This document shows, in pieces, positions 8,329 through 17,562 of a stretch of 64,000 bases of DNA (position 1 is the first letter of the stretch; the number at the start of each line of letters is the position of its first letter). A program made the position numbers and the translations under genes. The DNA is from an uncultured Planococcus sp. (GTDB taxonomy: Bacteria; Bacillota; Bacilli; Bacillales_A; Planococcaceae): NCBI GenBank assembly GCA_947502505.1, contig CANNAE010000008.1:23922-87921 (forward strand), read 5' to 3'. The notes under the pieces are model-generated. The model ran no database searches, was not told where the DNA came from, and saw nothing but the letters and a program-made list of their open reading frames with translations.

Positions 8329-9240
8329 TCAAAGTGCGTTGTACGAAGCCGCGAGTTCAGCTCCGACTTTGGCATTATGCTTGACGAGTTCGATATTGGC
8401 AACGAGGCTTTCGCCTTCCGTCAATTCTTTAATCTTCCCTAGCAAGAATGGCGTCACGTCTTTTCCGTTGATGCCGTTTGCGTTCGCTTCTGCCATTGCC
8501 TGCTCGATGATGTTATCGATAAACGATTTTTCCAGTGCATGTTCTTGCGGGATCGGGTTGGCGATGACCGCTCCCCCGTTCAAGCCGAGTGACCATTGCG
8601 CTTTCAAGATGCTTGCCAGTTCATCAATCGATTCAGAACCGCAGCTTAACGGGAAGCCGCTATGCCGTGTGTAGAATGCCGGCATTTCCTCTGTCTGATA
8701 GCCGATGACCGGCACTCCTTTTGTCTCCAGATATTCGAGTGTCAGCCCGATATCCAATATCGACTTCGCTCCTGCGCAAACGACAGCGACGCTTGTATTC
8801 GACAGCTCTTCCAGATCGGCTGAGATATCCATCGTCGTCTCCGCCCCTCGGTGGACCCCGCCGATGCCGCCTGTCGCGAATACGCGGATGCCGGCGAGCT
8901 CAGCAAAAATCATCGTCGCCGCCACTGTTGTCGCGCCGATTTTTTTAGTTGCCAACAATTGGCCGATATCCCGGCGCGATACTTTCGCTACGTCCTTTGA
9001 AGTGCCTAAAAGTTCCAGCTCTTCATCCGATAAGCCAATTTTGATGTGCCCGTCCATTAGCGCGATAGTTGCCGGCACCGCTCCGTTGTCGCGGACGATT
9101 TGCTCTACTTCCCGTGCCGTTTCCACGTTTTGGGGATACGGCATGCCGTGTGAGATGATCGTCGACTCCAATGCCACGATCGGTTTGTTCTGTTCGATGG
9201 CTTCCTGTACTTCGGTTGAATAGCTGATCACATTTGTCAT
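8329..9240 (-). CDS. psuG: pseudouridine-5'-phosphate glycosidase
   Basis: A 303-residue enzyme that splits pseudouridine 5'-phosphate into uracil and ribose 5-phosphate, cleaving an unusual C-C glycosidic bond. Family features are plain: [17 protein letters not shown] near residue 23, [23 protein letters not shown] around 100-110, the [12 protein letters not shown] segment near 120, and NPIP in the last third. The start overlaps the end of psuK by ATGA and its GGAGG site lies within psuK, so the kinase and glycosidase are translated together. The pair salvages uracil and ribose from modified RNA nucleosides. Confidence 0.95.
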   Translation of the reverse strand: MTNVISYSTEVQEAIEQNKPIVALESTIISHGMPYPQNVETAREVEQIVRDNGAVPATIALMDGHIKIGLSDEELELLGTSKDVAKVSRRDIGQLLATKKIGATTVAATMIFAELAGIRVFATGGIGGVHRGAETTMDISADLEELSNTSVAVVCAGAKSILDIGLTLEYLETKGVPVIGYQTEEMPAFYTRHSGFPLSCGSESIDELASILKAQWSLGLNGGAVIANPIPQEHALEKSFIDNIIEQAMAEANANGINGKDVTPFLLGKIKELTEGESLVANIELVKHNAKVGAELAASYNAL

Positions 9241-10331
9241 TTCAATTCCTCCAATTCTTTAATCAACAAGCTTTCGTTCAATTCCGGGCGTACTGTCTCG
9301 CTGCTTGCGAGTGTTTTCGCGGCATTCAGCATGCCCAGTTGCACCGCTTTGCGAAAATCATGGCCGGCTAGGTGGGCGTGCAGCAGCCCGCTCGAAAAAG
9401 CGTCTCCAGCTCCCGTAACATCTTCGACATGCTTTGTTTCGATGGCCGGGAAATGCACCACGCCATTTTCATCGCCTGCCATCGCCCCTTCTTTTCCGCC
9501 GGTCACCACAGCCGTTTTCGCGCCTTGTCCTAGAAGCAATTCGACTGCACGTGCCCAATCCGTTTGGTTGCGAATCGAGATGCCGAGCCTGAGAGCGGCT
9601 TCATCACGGTTCAGTATTAGAAACGACACACCGGCCAAATCGTCTGATAGACGGTCCATTTTAGGCGCTGACACCGGAATGACAGCGAGCGGCACTTGCG
9701 ATGAAGCGGCAAGTCCCTGTAAATACTGGATTGTTTCTTTCGGGCAGTTCAAGTCCACTGCCAGCAATTTCGCATGCATCAGCTTGCTGCGGTGAGGCTC
9801 CAAGTATTCCGGCGTCAATTCTGTGTAAATGTCCATATCCGCGAGCGCCAAAGCCATCTCGCCATCCGGCTCCAATACGGCGGTATAGCTTCCTGTAGCG
9901 CCTTGTGCAAGGGCCTTGGTCATCGCAGTATCCATATAAGGCGACGACACTTCTTCGATAAATCGCCATTCCGGATCGTCTCCTGCGACCGATACCAATT
10001 GGACTGAATGCCCAAGCCGCCCGAGATTTTCCGCGATATTGCGCGCAACGCCCCCGACGCTTCTCGTCACCGTGGCCGGATTCGAAGTACCGTTTACTGA
10101 AGGCGCTTTCAAATGAAACTTTCGGTCAATATTCGCCCCGCCGATGCACAGGATGGCATTTTCTTCAGGCAATACGTAAGCGCGGCCGAGAATTTTGCCT
10201 TGCTTGATGAGCCCGGAGATCAGATTGGCTAACGACGGCCGGGAAATGCCAAGCTCTTCTGCCATTTCCTGCTGGGACAAATAAGGATCCCGTTCAATCA
10301 GCGCAAGGATTTTCTGTTCATTGCGGTTCAT
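9237..10331 (-). CDS. psuK: pseudouridine kinase (PfkB family) with N-terminal winged helix
   Basis: A 364-residue two-domain protein. Residues 1-55 form a helix-turn-helix ([20 protein letters not shown] in pieces), and the rest is a PfkB-type sugar/nucleoside kinase starting [13 protein letters not shown] and carrying the [15 protein letters not shown] motif and the anion-hole/catalytic signature [13 protein letters not shown] near residue 315. It should phosphorylate pseudouridine at the 5' position for PsuG, with which it overlaps by four bases. AGGAGG precedes the ATG. The fused DNA-binding domain suggests the enzyme also acts as a regulator, possibly of its own operon; this is inference. 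A perfect dyad lies in its promoter region. Confidence 0.92.
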   Translation of the reverse strand: MNRNEQKILALIERDPYLSQQEMAEELGISRPSLANLISGLIKQGKILGRAYVLPEENAILCIGGANIDRKFHLKAPSVNGTSNPATVTRSVGGVARNIAENLGRLGHSVQLVSVAGDDPEWRFIEEVSSPYMDTAMTKALAQGATGSYTAVLEPDGEMALALADMDIYTELTPEYLEPHRSKLMHAKLLAVDLNCPKETIQYLQGLAASSQVPLAVIPVSAPKMDRLSDDLAGVSFLILNRDEAALRLGISIRNQTDWARAVELLLGQGAKTAVVTGGKEGAMAGDENGVVHFPAIETKHVEDVTGAGDAFSSGLLHAHLAGHDFRKAVQLGMLNAAKTLASSETVRPELNESLLIKELEELK

Positions 10332-10371
10332 TGGCTTCCTCCTTTTTAAACATTTGTTTATATCTTAAACT

Positions 10372-10385
10372 TTTATAATTATAAA
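10372..10385. promoter_or_regulatory. AT-rich 14-base palindrome in the psuK promoter region
   Basis: TTTATAATTATAAA is perfectly self-complementary. On the minus strand it overlaps a TATAAT-like hexamer 19 bases after TTGTAA, and a second possible promoter pair (TTGCAT-17-TAAGAT) spans it. It lies about 40 bases upstream of psuK. It is a candidate operator for the DNA-binding domain of PsuK; AT-rich palindromes also arise by chance. Confidence 0.35.
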
Positions 10386-10418
10386 TGCAAGCCGTTTTCT
10401 ATTTACAACCCCCGACTA

Positions 10419-10448
10419 TTGCGCTGCGCGTTTGAATATTGCTACTAT
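10419..10448 (+). promoter_or_regulatory. possible promoter of the first M29 aminopeptidase gene
   Basis: TTGCGC (10419-10424) and TACTAT (10443-10448) are spaced by 18 bases, just upstream of AGAGGAG at 10459-10465. Confidence 0.35.
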
Positions 10449-10476
10449 AGAGAGGATGAGAGGAGTGTTTTTGAAA

Positions 10477-11709
10477 ATGGCTACATTTAATGAAAAGTTA
10501 TCCCGCTATGCAGAATTGGCGGTAAAGGTGGGCGTCAATATCCAGCCTGACCAAAAATTGTATATTGCTGCTTCCATAGATTCAGCACCGTTCGTGCGCT
10601 TGATCGTCAAGAAAGCATACGAAGAAGGCGCTAGACAAGTATTTGTGGATTGGAGCGATGATGTGATTTCCCGCACTCGCTTCGAGAAAGCACCGGAGGA
10701 TTCTTTTGCGGAATATCCGGAGTGGAAAATCCAGGAACGTGAGCAATTGGCTGCACAAGGCGCCGCTTTCATCAGCGTCGTTTCGCAAAGCCCGGACTTG
10801 CTAAAAGGCATCGATTCCAAGCGCATTTCAGCATCGCAAAAAGCGACTGGACAAGCGCTGAGCAAATACCGCCAGTACGTGCAATCCGATAAAATCAGCT
10901 GGTGCGTCCTTGCGGCACCTTCCGAGCAATGGGCGAAAAAAGTATTCCCGGATGTTCCGGAGAACGAACAAGTATCGGCATTATGGGAAGCGATTTTCAA
11001 AGCTGTCCGCGCCGATACCGAAAACCCGATCGAAGCTTGGCTGGAGCATGACCGCACGCTCCATACAAAAGCCGATTACCTGAACGACAAAAAATATGCC
11101 AAGCTGCATTACCAGGCACCTGGCACTGACCTTGAAGTCGCATTGCCGAAAGGGCATTTATGGGCCGGCGCCGGTTCCGTCAACGAAAAGGGCGATACGT
11201 TTATGGCCAATATGCCGACCGAGGAAGTCTTCACCGTTCCGCATAAAGATGAGGTCAATGGCTTTGTCTCGAGCACTAAACCGCTCAGCTATGGCGGCAA
11301 TATCATCGACGGCTTTAAAATCACGTTCGAAGGCGGCCGCATCACGGAGGTCTCCGCCGAACAAGGCGAAGAAGTGCTGAAGGAATTGGTCGCGACAGAT
11401 GAAGGCTCCCACCGTCTCGGCGAAGTGGCATTAGTGCCCCATCAATCACCGATTTCAGACTCTGGCATTTTATTCTTCAATACTTTATACGATGAAAATG
11501 CATCCAACCATTTTGCGATCGGCAGCGCTTATGCATTCTGCCTAGAAGGCGGCAAGACGATGTCGGCGGATGAACTGAAAGAGCATGGCTTGAACCAAAG
11601 CATCACCCATGTCGATTTCATGGTCGGCTCGGGCGACATGAATATTGATGGCATTTTGGAAGATGGCACGCGCGAACCGATTTTCCGCAGCGGCAACTGG
11701 GCATTTTAA
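10477..11709 (+). CDS. M29 family aminopeptidase (AmpS/AmpT-like), copy 1
   Basis: A 410-residue cytosolic metallo-aminopeptidase that removes N-terminal residues from peptides. The N-terminus (FNEKLSRYAELAVKVGVNIQP) and the C-terminal metal-site region (ALVPHQSPISDSGILFFNTLYDENASNHFAIG in pieces, then HVDFMVGSGDMNIDG) match the M29 family over its full usual length. ATG 10477 aligns with the second copy at 21685-22911; a TTG at 10471 sits closer to the AGGAG site (five bases) and could be used instead, adding two residues. It diverges from psuK. A small membrane-peptide gene follows after 84 bases. Confidence 0.9.
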   Translation: MATFNEKLSRYAELAVKVGVNIQPDQKLYIAASIDSAPFVRLIVKKAYEEGARQVFVDWSDDVISRTRFEKAPEDSFAEYPEWKIQEREQLAAQGAAFISVVSQSPDLLKGIDSKRISASQKATGQALSKYRQYVQSDKISWCVLAAPSEQWAKKVFPDVPENEQVSALWEAIFKAVRADTENPIEAWLEHDRTLHTKADYLNDKKYAKLHYQAPGTDLEVALPKGHLWAGAGSVNEKGDTFMANMPTEEVFTVPHKDEVNGFVSSTKPLSYGGNIIDGFKITFEGGRITEVSAEQGEEVLKELVATDEGSHRLGEVALVPHQSPISDSGILFFNTLYDENASNHFAIGSAYAFCLEGGKTMSADELKEHGLNQSITHVDFMVGSGDMNIDGILEDGTREPIFRSGNWAF

Positions 11710-11793
11710 AGGTCGTTAATTCGACACTTAATTTTCCATTCGTTTTCATGTATACTGAGTATGATAATTACAGTTTAGAGAGGGGTTATCACT

Positions 11794-11934
11794 ATGCTAT
11801 ACGGTATTACGGCTGTCCTCGGATTCATGGCTGTGATCTTCATGTTCTTCTTCACTCTGCTTCATTACCTAGGCAAAGAGCTTCATACCCATGATGCAGA
11901 ACATATCGATCCGCTTCCGAAAGAGCGTCATTAA
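11794..11934 (+). CDS. small single-helix membrane protein, 46 residues
   Basis: The frame opens at an ATG nine bases after GAGAGGGG and encodes one long hydrophobic helix (about residues 3-25, rich in Phe, Val, Leu and Met) followed by a polar, His-rich tail (KELHTHDAEHIDPLPKERH). It ends directly before a strong terminator, which supports it as a real gene. I do not recognise the family. Its topology is probably N-out/C-in or the reverse with a short cytosolic tail; the three His residues could bind metal, but nothing proves it. Confidence 0.65.
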   Translation: MLYGITAVLGFMAVIFMFFFTLLHYLGKELHTHDAEHIDPLPKERH

Positions 11935-11937
11935 GTA

Positions 11938-11977
11938 AAAAAGCTCTGCCTCGCATATACGGGGCAGAGCTTTTTTT
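11938..11977 (+). terminator. intrinsic terminator after the 46-residue gene
   Basis: AAGCTCTGCC / GGCAGAGCTT stem with a 12-base loop and T7 run, seven bases after the stop. Confidence 0.88.
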
Positions 11978-12063
11978 CTGCTTTTTGTTCCCCTATCACA
12001 TCTCACAGAAAAGTGATAAAATTTGAATAAGCAGTGTTTATACCGATTAGGAGGAATTCATCC

Positions 12064-13071
12064 ATGTTTTCTGCAACGGATATCGGGATCGATCTCGGTA
12101 CCGCCAATATTCTCGTCTATACAAAGTCCAAAGGCGTCATCTTAAATGAACCATCCATCGTCGCCCTGGACGCCCGCAGCGGCGCCGTCATCGCCATCGG
12201 TACAGAAGCTAAGGCCATGCTCGGCAAAGCGCCCGACTCTATCCGCATCGTCCGGCCGATGAAAGAAGGCGTCATCGCCGATTTTGATGTTACCCGTGAG
12301 CTGTTGAAGCTGGTCATGCAAAAAGCGGCGAAACAGCTCGGCGGCTCTCTCAGAAAGCCCAAAGTCATGGTCTGCACCCCGTCCGGCGCAACGGCGGTTG
12401 AACGGCGCGCCATCCATGATGCCGTCAAACAAAGCGGCGCCAAATCCGTCCATTTGATCGAAGAAACGGTTGCCGCAGCGATCGGCGCCAATCTGCCGAT
12501 CACGGAACCTGTCGCTTCGGTCATCGTCGATATCGGCGGGGGCACGACCGAAGTCGCCATCATTTCATTTGGCGGCGTGGTGTCTTCCAATACGATCAAA
12601 ATTGCCGGCGACCGGATGGATGAAGACATCATCCAATACGTCCGCAAGCATTATAATCTATTGATCGGCGAGAAGACGGCCGAAACAATCAAAAAAGAAA
12701 TCGGCTATGCGCCAATCCCCCACGAGCCGAAGAAAATGAACATCCGCGGGCGCGATGTCTTGAGCGGCTTGCCGAAGACGATCGAATTGAGTTCCGACGA
12801 AATGCAAAAAGCACTCAGCGAATCGTTGTCAGCCATCCTCGAATGCATCCGTGCGACACTGGAAAATTGCCCTGCTGAATTGTCGGGCGATATGGTCGAC
12901 CAGGGCGTCGTCATTTCTGGCGGCGGCGCTTTGCTGAAAGGTTTGCAGGAATGGCTCGCGCAAGAGATTTCCGTTCCGGTCCACATCGCCCCAGATCCGC
13001 TAGAATCCGTCGCGATCGGCACCGGCCGGTCGCTTGGCATGATCGACCAGCTCGAGAAAATGTCACGCTAA
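12064..13071 (+). CDS. mreBH: rod-shape-determining actin homologue MreBH
   Basis: A 335-residue bacterial actin that forms membrane-bound filaments guiding cell-wall synthesis. The nucleotide-binding signatures are present: [10 protein letters not shown] near residue 8, [16 protein letters not shown] near residue 160, and GGGALLKGL near residue 285. It follows B. subtilis MreBH closely (for example [44 protein letters not shown]), more than MreB or Mbl. ATG 12064 has AGGAGG nine bases upstream; an earlier in-frame start lacks one. It is not in an mreBCD cluster, as expected for MreBH. In B. subtilis MreBH works with LytE and is under SigI; no SigI-like promoter was recognised here. Confidence 0.93.
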   Translation: MFSATDIGIDLGTANILVYTKSKGVILNEPSIVALDARSGAVIAIGTEAKAMLGKAPDSIRIVRPMKEGVIADFDVTRELLKLVMQKAAKQLGGSLRKPKVMVCTPSGATAVERRAIHDAVKQSGAKSVHLIEETVAAAIGANLPITEPVASVIVDIGGGTTEVAIISFGGVVSSNTIKIAGDRMDEDIIQYVRKHYNLLIGEKTAETIKKEIGYAPIPHEPKKMNIRGRDVLSGLPKTIELSSDEMQKALSESLSAILECIRATLENCPAELSGDMVDQGVVISGGGALLKGLQEWLAQEISVPVHIAPDPLESVAIGTGRSLGMIDQLEKMSR

Positions 13072-13100
13072 CTTAACCACACCATCAAGGAGGAAAAACG

Positions 13101-13673
13101 ATGTCTTTATTGAATGAGATTTTGGATTATAACGAAAAATTTGTAGAAGAAAAACACTATGAGGAATTCATCACTACCAATCTCCCGGATAAGCGGATCG
13201 TCATTTTGACTTGCATGGATACCCGCCTTTTAGAACTATTGCCAAAAGCGATGAATTTCAAGAACGGCGATGTGAAAATCGTCAAAAGCGCCGGCGCCAT
13301 CATTAACCACCCGTTTGGCGGCATTATGCGCAGTTTGTTCGTAGCGGTATACGAATTGAAAGCTGATGAGATCTATATTATCGGCCACCACGATTGCGGC
13401 ATGGCCAAAGTGAAACCGGAAGGCATTATCGAAAAGATGAAAGAACGCGGCATTGAAGAAAGCACGATTGAACAGATGAAATTCTCTGGCGTCAATCTCG
13501 ACGAATGGCTGAAAGGCTTCGACAATGTAACGGATAGCGTACGCCACAGCGTCGACATGGTCCGCCAGCATCCGTTGATGGACAAGACGGTTCCTGTCCA
13601 CGGCCTTGTCATCGACCCAAAAACCGGAAAACTCGACGTCGTCATCGACGGAAATAAAGACGAAAACCGCTGA
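13101..13673 (+). CDS. beta-class carbonic anhydrase (YtiB-like)
   Basis: A 190-residue enzyme interconverting CO2 and bicarbonate. The zinc ligands and catalytic pair of the beta class are visible: CMDTR near residue 39 (Cys and the Asp-Arg dyad) and HHDCGM near residue 98 (His and Cys). The GAIINHPFGGIMRSL segment between them is typical of the Bacillales YtiB group. AAGGAGG lies upstream of the ATG, 29 bases after mreBH, so both may be on one transcript. The 3' end runs into a terminator stem that contains the stop codon. Confidence 0.93.
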   Translation: MSLLNEILDYNEKFVEEKHYEEFITTNLPDKRIVILTCMDTRLLELLPKAMNFKNGDVKIVKSAGAIINHPFGGIMRSLFVAVYELKADEIYIIGHHDCGMAKVKPEGIIEKMKERGIEESTIEQMKFSGVNLDEWLKGFDNVTDSVRHSVDMVRQHPLMDKTVPVHGLVIDPKTGKLDVVIDGNKDENR

Positions 13674-13695
13674 GGAATCTCAGCGGTTTTCTTTT
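13663..13695. terminator. bidirectional terminator overlapping two convergent stops
   Basis: AAAACCGCTGAG / CTCAGCGGTTTT, loop of four bases, T-rich on both strands. It contains the stop codon of the carbonic anhydrase gene and overlaps the end of the DinB-family gene. Confidence 0.85.
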
Positions 13696-14162
13696 TGGAA
13701 ATAGATATAATCGAGCGGGACGCCTGTCTTGCCGAACTGGCGCAACAAGGAAGTGATCTGCCCCCGGTGGTAGCTCGCGTGGTTGACGACGGTGAACAGC
13801 ATTTCCTCGCGGCTATGGAGAAACTCGTCGCCTTTCATATTGCGGTAATCCAATTGCTGCTGCCAGCTCTCTTCTGGCAGCGAAGCAAAATACAATTCCA
13901 TCTCGGCGTGAAGCAGCAAGAAGGCTTGTTTCGCCTTGCCTGCCGTCTCGACATCGAAATGTTCAAACTCGGGGCTCTTGACGCCATTCATCCGTTTGAA
14001 CCATAATTTTTCAACGCCAATGACATGCGCAATCGTTTCCCGTATGGACGGAAATGAATTCATGCCTTCTTTCGTGTAATACGCCTCACCGCAGTCTTCC
14101 ACCAACTCCAACACCTTTTGGCTCGCCCATTGGTGATAGGCAAATAATTTTTGAGGATCCAT
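13680..14162 (-). CDS. DinB family protein
   Basis: A 160-residue four-helix-bundle protein of the DinB/YfiT-like superfamily. Histidines expected to form a metal site are visible in TIAHVIGVEKLWF (near residue 46) and VVNHASYHRGQI (near residue 130). Members include thiol-transferases of bacillithiol-type pathways, but most are uncharacterised. ATG 14162 has GGAGGG eight bases upstream; a TTG two codons earlier is less likely. The gene precedes a terminator and lies downstream of a GNAT gene in the opposite order of transcription, with 78 bases between. Confidence 0.82.
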   Translation of the reverse strand: MDPQKLFAYHQWASQKVLELVEDCGEAYYTKEGMNSFPSIRETIAHVIGVEKLWFKRMNGVKSPEFEHFDVETAGKAKQAFLLLHAEMELYFASLPEESWQQQLDYRNMKGDEFLHSREEMLFTVVNHASYHRGQITSLLRQFGKTGVPLDYIYFQKENR

Positions 14163-14240
14163 ATGCAATCCCTCCCTTCCTCAATTTTCAAACCATCTCC
14201 GCATATCCTTCCACCATCTCAGATAGGCGGCCTTGCCCTT

Positions 14241-14789
14241 TCAAAAATCCCGTTCGAGCAATGCGTAGTAATAATGGTCCTTCCATTCCCCATTGATGAA
14301 CAAGAATTGTTTGAGCAAGCCTTCTTTTTCAAAGCCCGCTTTTTCGAGTACGCGCAAAGAGCCGATATTGTCCGGCGCCACATATGCTTCCACACGGTGA
14401 AGGCGTAATTGCTCGAATCCAAAAGCCGTGATCAAGCGGACCGCTTCGCTGGCAATGCCGCGGCCGATGAACTCTTCATCCATCGAATAGCCGACGAGCG
14501 CGCTGAGGAACGGCAAGCGCTTAATGCTGTAAATGGAAATATGGCCGATCAATTGATTGGTGTCGTGTGAGAAAATACCGAAACTGTATTCGCGGTTTTC
14601 ACGTGCCTGGTAAATCGACTCGCGAATTTTCTCGCGCTGTACAGCGATCGTAAAATAACTATCCCGGTGCCTTGGTTCATAAATCGCCCAATAATCGCGG
14701 TTCCTTACGAGCACCCTCACCATATCTTCGGCATCTTCTACGGTCAAGGTCCGGAGATAACACGTTTTCCCTTCAAAAAGCAGATTCAT
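14241..14789 (-). CDS. GNAT N-acetyltransferase, RimJ/RimL type
   Basis: A 182-residue acetyl-CoA-dependent acetyltransferase. The Q/RxxGxG/A pyrophosphate-binding motif is GRGIAS near residue 112, followed by the RVEAYVAPDNIGSLRVLEKAGF block (in pieces) that marks the RimJ/RimL-like acetyltransfer 3 family. The substrate is unknown; relatives modify N-termini of ribosomal proteins or small amines. It begins one base after the pepF stop codon, so the two are surely co-transcribed, with its AGAGGG site within the pepF end. Confidence 0.87.
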   Translation of the reverse strand: MNLLFEGKTCYLRTLTVEDAEDMVRVLVRNRDYWAIYEPRHRDSYFTIAVQREKIRESIYQARENREYSFGIFSHDTNQLIGHISIYSIKRLPFLSALVGYSMDEEFIGRGIASEAVRLITAFGFEQLRLHRVEAYVAPDNIGSLRVLEKAGFEKEGLLKQFLFINGEWKDHYYYALLERDF

Positions 14790-14790
14790 C

Positions 14791-16590
14791 TTATCCCTCT
14801 TCTGCAGTCAATTTAATGAATTCTTCGACATCTTTCGTACACAAGGCGATGCCTTTTTCCCAGAATCCTTTTTCGGTAATGTCTTCCCCGAGATGCTTCA
14901 TGGCCAATTCTTCTGTGCTCATGATCGCCGTATCGCGCAGCAAGGCCATGTATTTCCCTTCGAATCCTTCCCCTTCCTCGAGCGCTTTGGCGTAAACGCT
15001 GAGCGAGAATAAATAGCCGAATGTATAAGGGAAGTTATAGAACGGCACATCGGTGATGTAAAAATGCAATTTCGAGGCCCAGAAATATGGATGCCCTTCT
15101 GATAGACTGCCGGCAAATGCTTCTTCTTGTGCCTGCTCCATCAATTCGTTCAAGCGGCTCGCCGGGACGACGCCGTTTTTACGTTCCTCGTAGAACCTCG
15201 TCTCGAACAGGAAACGAGCGTGGATGTTCATGAAAAATGCCACGCTGCGCTGGATTTTATCTTCCAGCAAAGAAATTTGCTCTTCTTTGTCCACCGCATT
15301 TTTGACCGCTGCATCGGCTACAATCATTTCTGCAAATGTCGAGGCCGTTTCAGCAACATTCATCGCATAGCTGCGGTTCAAATCATGCATTGGGCTTAGC
15401 GCATGCGTATGGAAAGCATGCCCTAATTCGTGGGCCAATGTCGCGACATTGGACATCGATCCGCTGTAGGTCATGAAGATGCGCGATTCGCCGCTTTTTG
15501 GAAGCGATGTGCAAAAGCCGCCCGGCATCTTATGCGCCCGGTCTTCCGCTTCCACCCAGCCGTTTTCAAGCGCATGGCGGGCGAATTCCTGCAGTTCCGG
15601 GCCGAATTTTCCGAAGTGGCGGATGATGAAGTCAGATCCTTCACCGTAATCGAATTGCTGGGCGTTTTCGACGACCGGTGCATCGACATCGTACCAAGCG
15701 AGCTGGTCTTTTCCGAGCATTTGCGCTTTGCGCGACAAATATTGCGCAAACGGTTGTTTATGTTCGCTGATGGCCTGCCACATGACGTCCAAGGTTTCCT
15801 GCTTCATGCGGTTCATCTGCAGCGGCTCTTCCAGCACATTGTCGACTCCGCGTTTTTGATACATCTGAAGCCGGAAGCCGGCGAGAGAGTTCAAGGTTTT
15901 GGCGAACAGCTCTTCTTTTTCTTCCCACGCGCTTTCCAGCTTGTCATAGGATTCCTTGCGTACTTTCGCATCCGGGTGGGAGCTCAAATTATTCGCCTGC
16001 CCGACTGACAGCGTCTTTTGTTCCCCGCCGAGCTCTACTTGAACCGAGATCGAGGCGATGAGCAAATCGTATAATTCGCTCCATGCGTGATAGCCGTCAA
16101 TGCCGAGCGAGGTAATCAAGCCTTCTTCTTGTTCCGATAGCAGCCGTTTCGCTTCCTTGCGCCATTCGTCCAGAATGAAGGAGAATTCCTTTAAATTTTC
16201 AGTTGCCAATAATTCTGACCACACATTCGGATCCGTTTCCATGAGCGCCTGCTTGAATTTCAGAAAGGCGCTTTCGAAGCGCGATCTCATAAGCCCGATT
16301 TCGCTTTGCAGCAAAGCCGCTTTTTTGTCTTCTGTATTTTGAGCCATCAAACAGCCGATAAATGCCCCTGCTTGGCGAATATCCACCGATACATCGCTCG
16401 TCTGTTCCAGGAAGTCCGCCACCCGCTGCGCATCAGCCGTTTCATGGGGTGCGGCAAATTGTGCCGCAGCCTGTTCGAATTGTGCCAGTTTGCCCTTTGT
16501 CGCTTCGAGATGCGTTTTCAACTCAGCTGAATCGCTGCCGCCTGAAAACACCCGATCGAGCTCCCATACTTCCGGATATGTATTCGTCAT
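14791..16590 (-). CDS. pepF: oligoendopeptidase F (M3B metallopeptidase)
   Basis: A 599-residue cytosolic zinc endopeptidase that cuts oligopeptides of roughly 7-17 residues. The zinc motif is HELGHAFHTH near residue 388, followed by the third ligand region NVAETASTFAEMIVAD. An all-helical N-terminal region of about 200 residues matches the PepF family. Its ATG follows GGGGGAAAAAAG. It heads a two-gene operon with the GNAT gene downstream. Confidence 0.94.
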   Translation of the reverse strand: MTNTYPEVWELDRVFSGGSDSAELKTHLEATKGKLAQFEQAAAQFAAPHETADAQRVADFLEQTSDVSVDIRQAGAFIGCLMAQNTEDKKAALLQSEIGLMRSRFESAFLKFKQALMETDPNVWSELLATENLKEFSFILDEWRKEAKRLLSEQEEGLITSLGIDGYHAWSELYDLLIASISVQVELGGEQKTLSVGQANNLSSHPDAKVRKESYDKLESAWEEKEELFAKTLNSLAGFRLQMYQKRGVDNVLEEPLQMNRMKQETLDVMWQAISEHKQPFAQYLSRKAQMLGKDQLAWYDVDAPVVENAQQFDYGEGSDFIIRHFGKFGPELQEFARHALENGWVEAEDRAHKMPGGFCTSLPKSGESRIFMTYSGSMSNVATLAHELGHAFHTHALSPMHDLNRSYAMNVAETASTFAEMIVADAAVKNAVDKEEQISLLEDKIQRSVAFFMNIHARFLFETRFYEERKNGVVPASRLNELMEQAQEEAFAGSLSEGHPYFWASKLHFYITDVPFYNFPYTFGYLFSLSVYAKALEEGEGFEGKYMALLRDTAIMSTEELAMKHLGEDITEKGFWEKGIALCTKDVEEFIKLTAEEG

Positions 16591-16776
16591 CTTTTTTCCC
16601 CCTGCGTTTACGAATTTTCTAAATACATGGATAAGTATAACATCTCCCTACACGGAACGGGAACGGCGACCGCCTTGTACTTTTCACGATATCGCCATTT
16701 TTCAAAAACTTCCTGCACTTTCTTGTTGGTCGTGCGGGCTGGCAAGTTTATACTGATATTTGAGGAGGGATTTCAT

Positions 16777-17517
16777 ATGATTCGCGTACTGCTGATGACG
16801 CTGGCATATATTGCCGTCGTCACAACGAATGCCTTGGCGAATATACTGCCGATCAACGGTCAGACCACCGGTGAAATCTCCGACCGTGTGCCGGTCCTCT
16901 TTACGCCGGCCGGTTATGCATTTTCCATCTGGTCCGTTATCTATATTTTATTGGCTATCTGGATCATCGGCTTTTGGCTGCGCCTGAAAAAGGGAGTGCA
17001 CCCTTCAGCAAAAGTCTCACTGTATTTCATCCTGAGCGCTGTTTTCAATATTGCCTGGCTGCTTTGCTGGCATTATGAGTTCTTTATTTGGTCGATCGCT
17101 GCAATGATTGCCTACCTATTGTCGCTGATCGCTTTGTACTTGGAATACGGAAACGATCAACGGGGCTTTATGGAGCGTTTGCCGATCTCTGTCAATCTTG
17201 GCTGGATCAGCGTCGCAACTATCGCCAATATCAGTTATGTGCTGACTGTCCATAGCTGGAACGGCTGGGGGCTGAGCGATCAATTATGGACAGTCATCAT
17301 GCTGACTGTTGCGACCGCACTGGCGCTCCATATACGCTTCCATCATTCGGATATCCCGCTGACTTTGGTATTCATCTGGGCGTTCGTCGCAATCGCCTTC
17401 CGCCACGGCATGGATGAGTTACTGGTCAGCACGGCCGCTTTGTTCCTGAGCGGCGTTTTGCTGACGGGCATTTTATTGATCAAGAAAAAGCCTGCAAAAA
17501 CAGGTATGACGCCATAG
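16777..17517 (+). CDS. TspO/MBR-related tryptophan-rich membrane protein
   Basis: A 246-residue integral membrane protein with about seven hydrophobic segments. FTPAGYAFSIWSVIY near residue 48 resembles the F-x-P-x-x-x-F-x-x-x-W motif of TspO/translocator proteins, and an N-x-x-W motif (FNIAWLLCW) follows later, but the protein is longer than classical TspO (about 155 residues). AGGAGGG precedes ATG 16777; the in-frame extension upstream has no such site. It stands alone between pepF (divergent) and map (convergent). Porphyrin or lipid binding as in TspO is not established for this longer group. Confidence 0.65.
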   Translation: MIRVLLMTLAYIAVVTTNALANILPINGQTTGEISDRVPVLFTPAGYAFSIWSVIYILLAIWIIGFWLRLKKGVHPSAKVSLYFILSAVFNIAWLLCWHYEFFIWSIAAMIAYLLSLIALYLEYGNDQRGFMERLPISVNLGWISVATIANISYVLTVHSWNGWGLSDQLWTVIMLTVATALALHIRFHHSDIPLTLVFIWAFVAIAFRHGMDELLVSTAALFLSGVLLTGILLIKKKPAKTGMTP

Positions 17518-17518
17518 A

Positions 17519-17551
17519 AAAACAACCATCGGCTGATGGTTGTTTTTTTTG
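17519..17551. terminator. terminator between the TspO-like gene and map
   Basis: AACAACCATC-GGCT-GATGGTTGTT stem followed by a T8 run on the plus strand; the A run on the other side lets it work for map as well. Confidence 0.88.
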
Positions 17552-17562
17552 TATTCGATGAT

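Noticed and set aside
11721..11756. Promoter for the 46-residue gene (TCGACA ... TATACT)
   Set aside because: The two hexamers are 24 bases apart and the 17-base alternative has a poor -35; TATACT alone was not enough.
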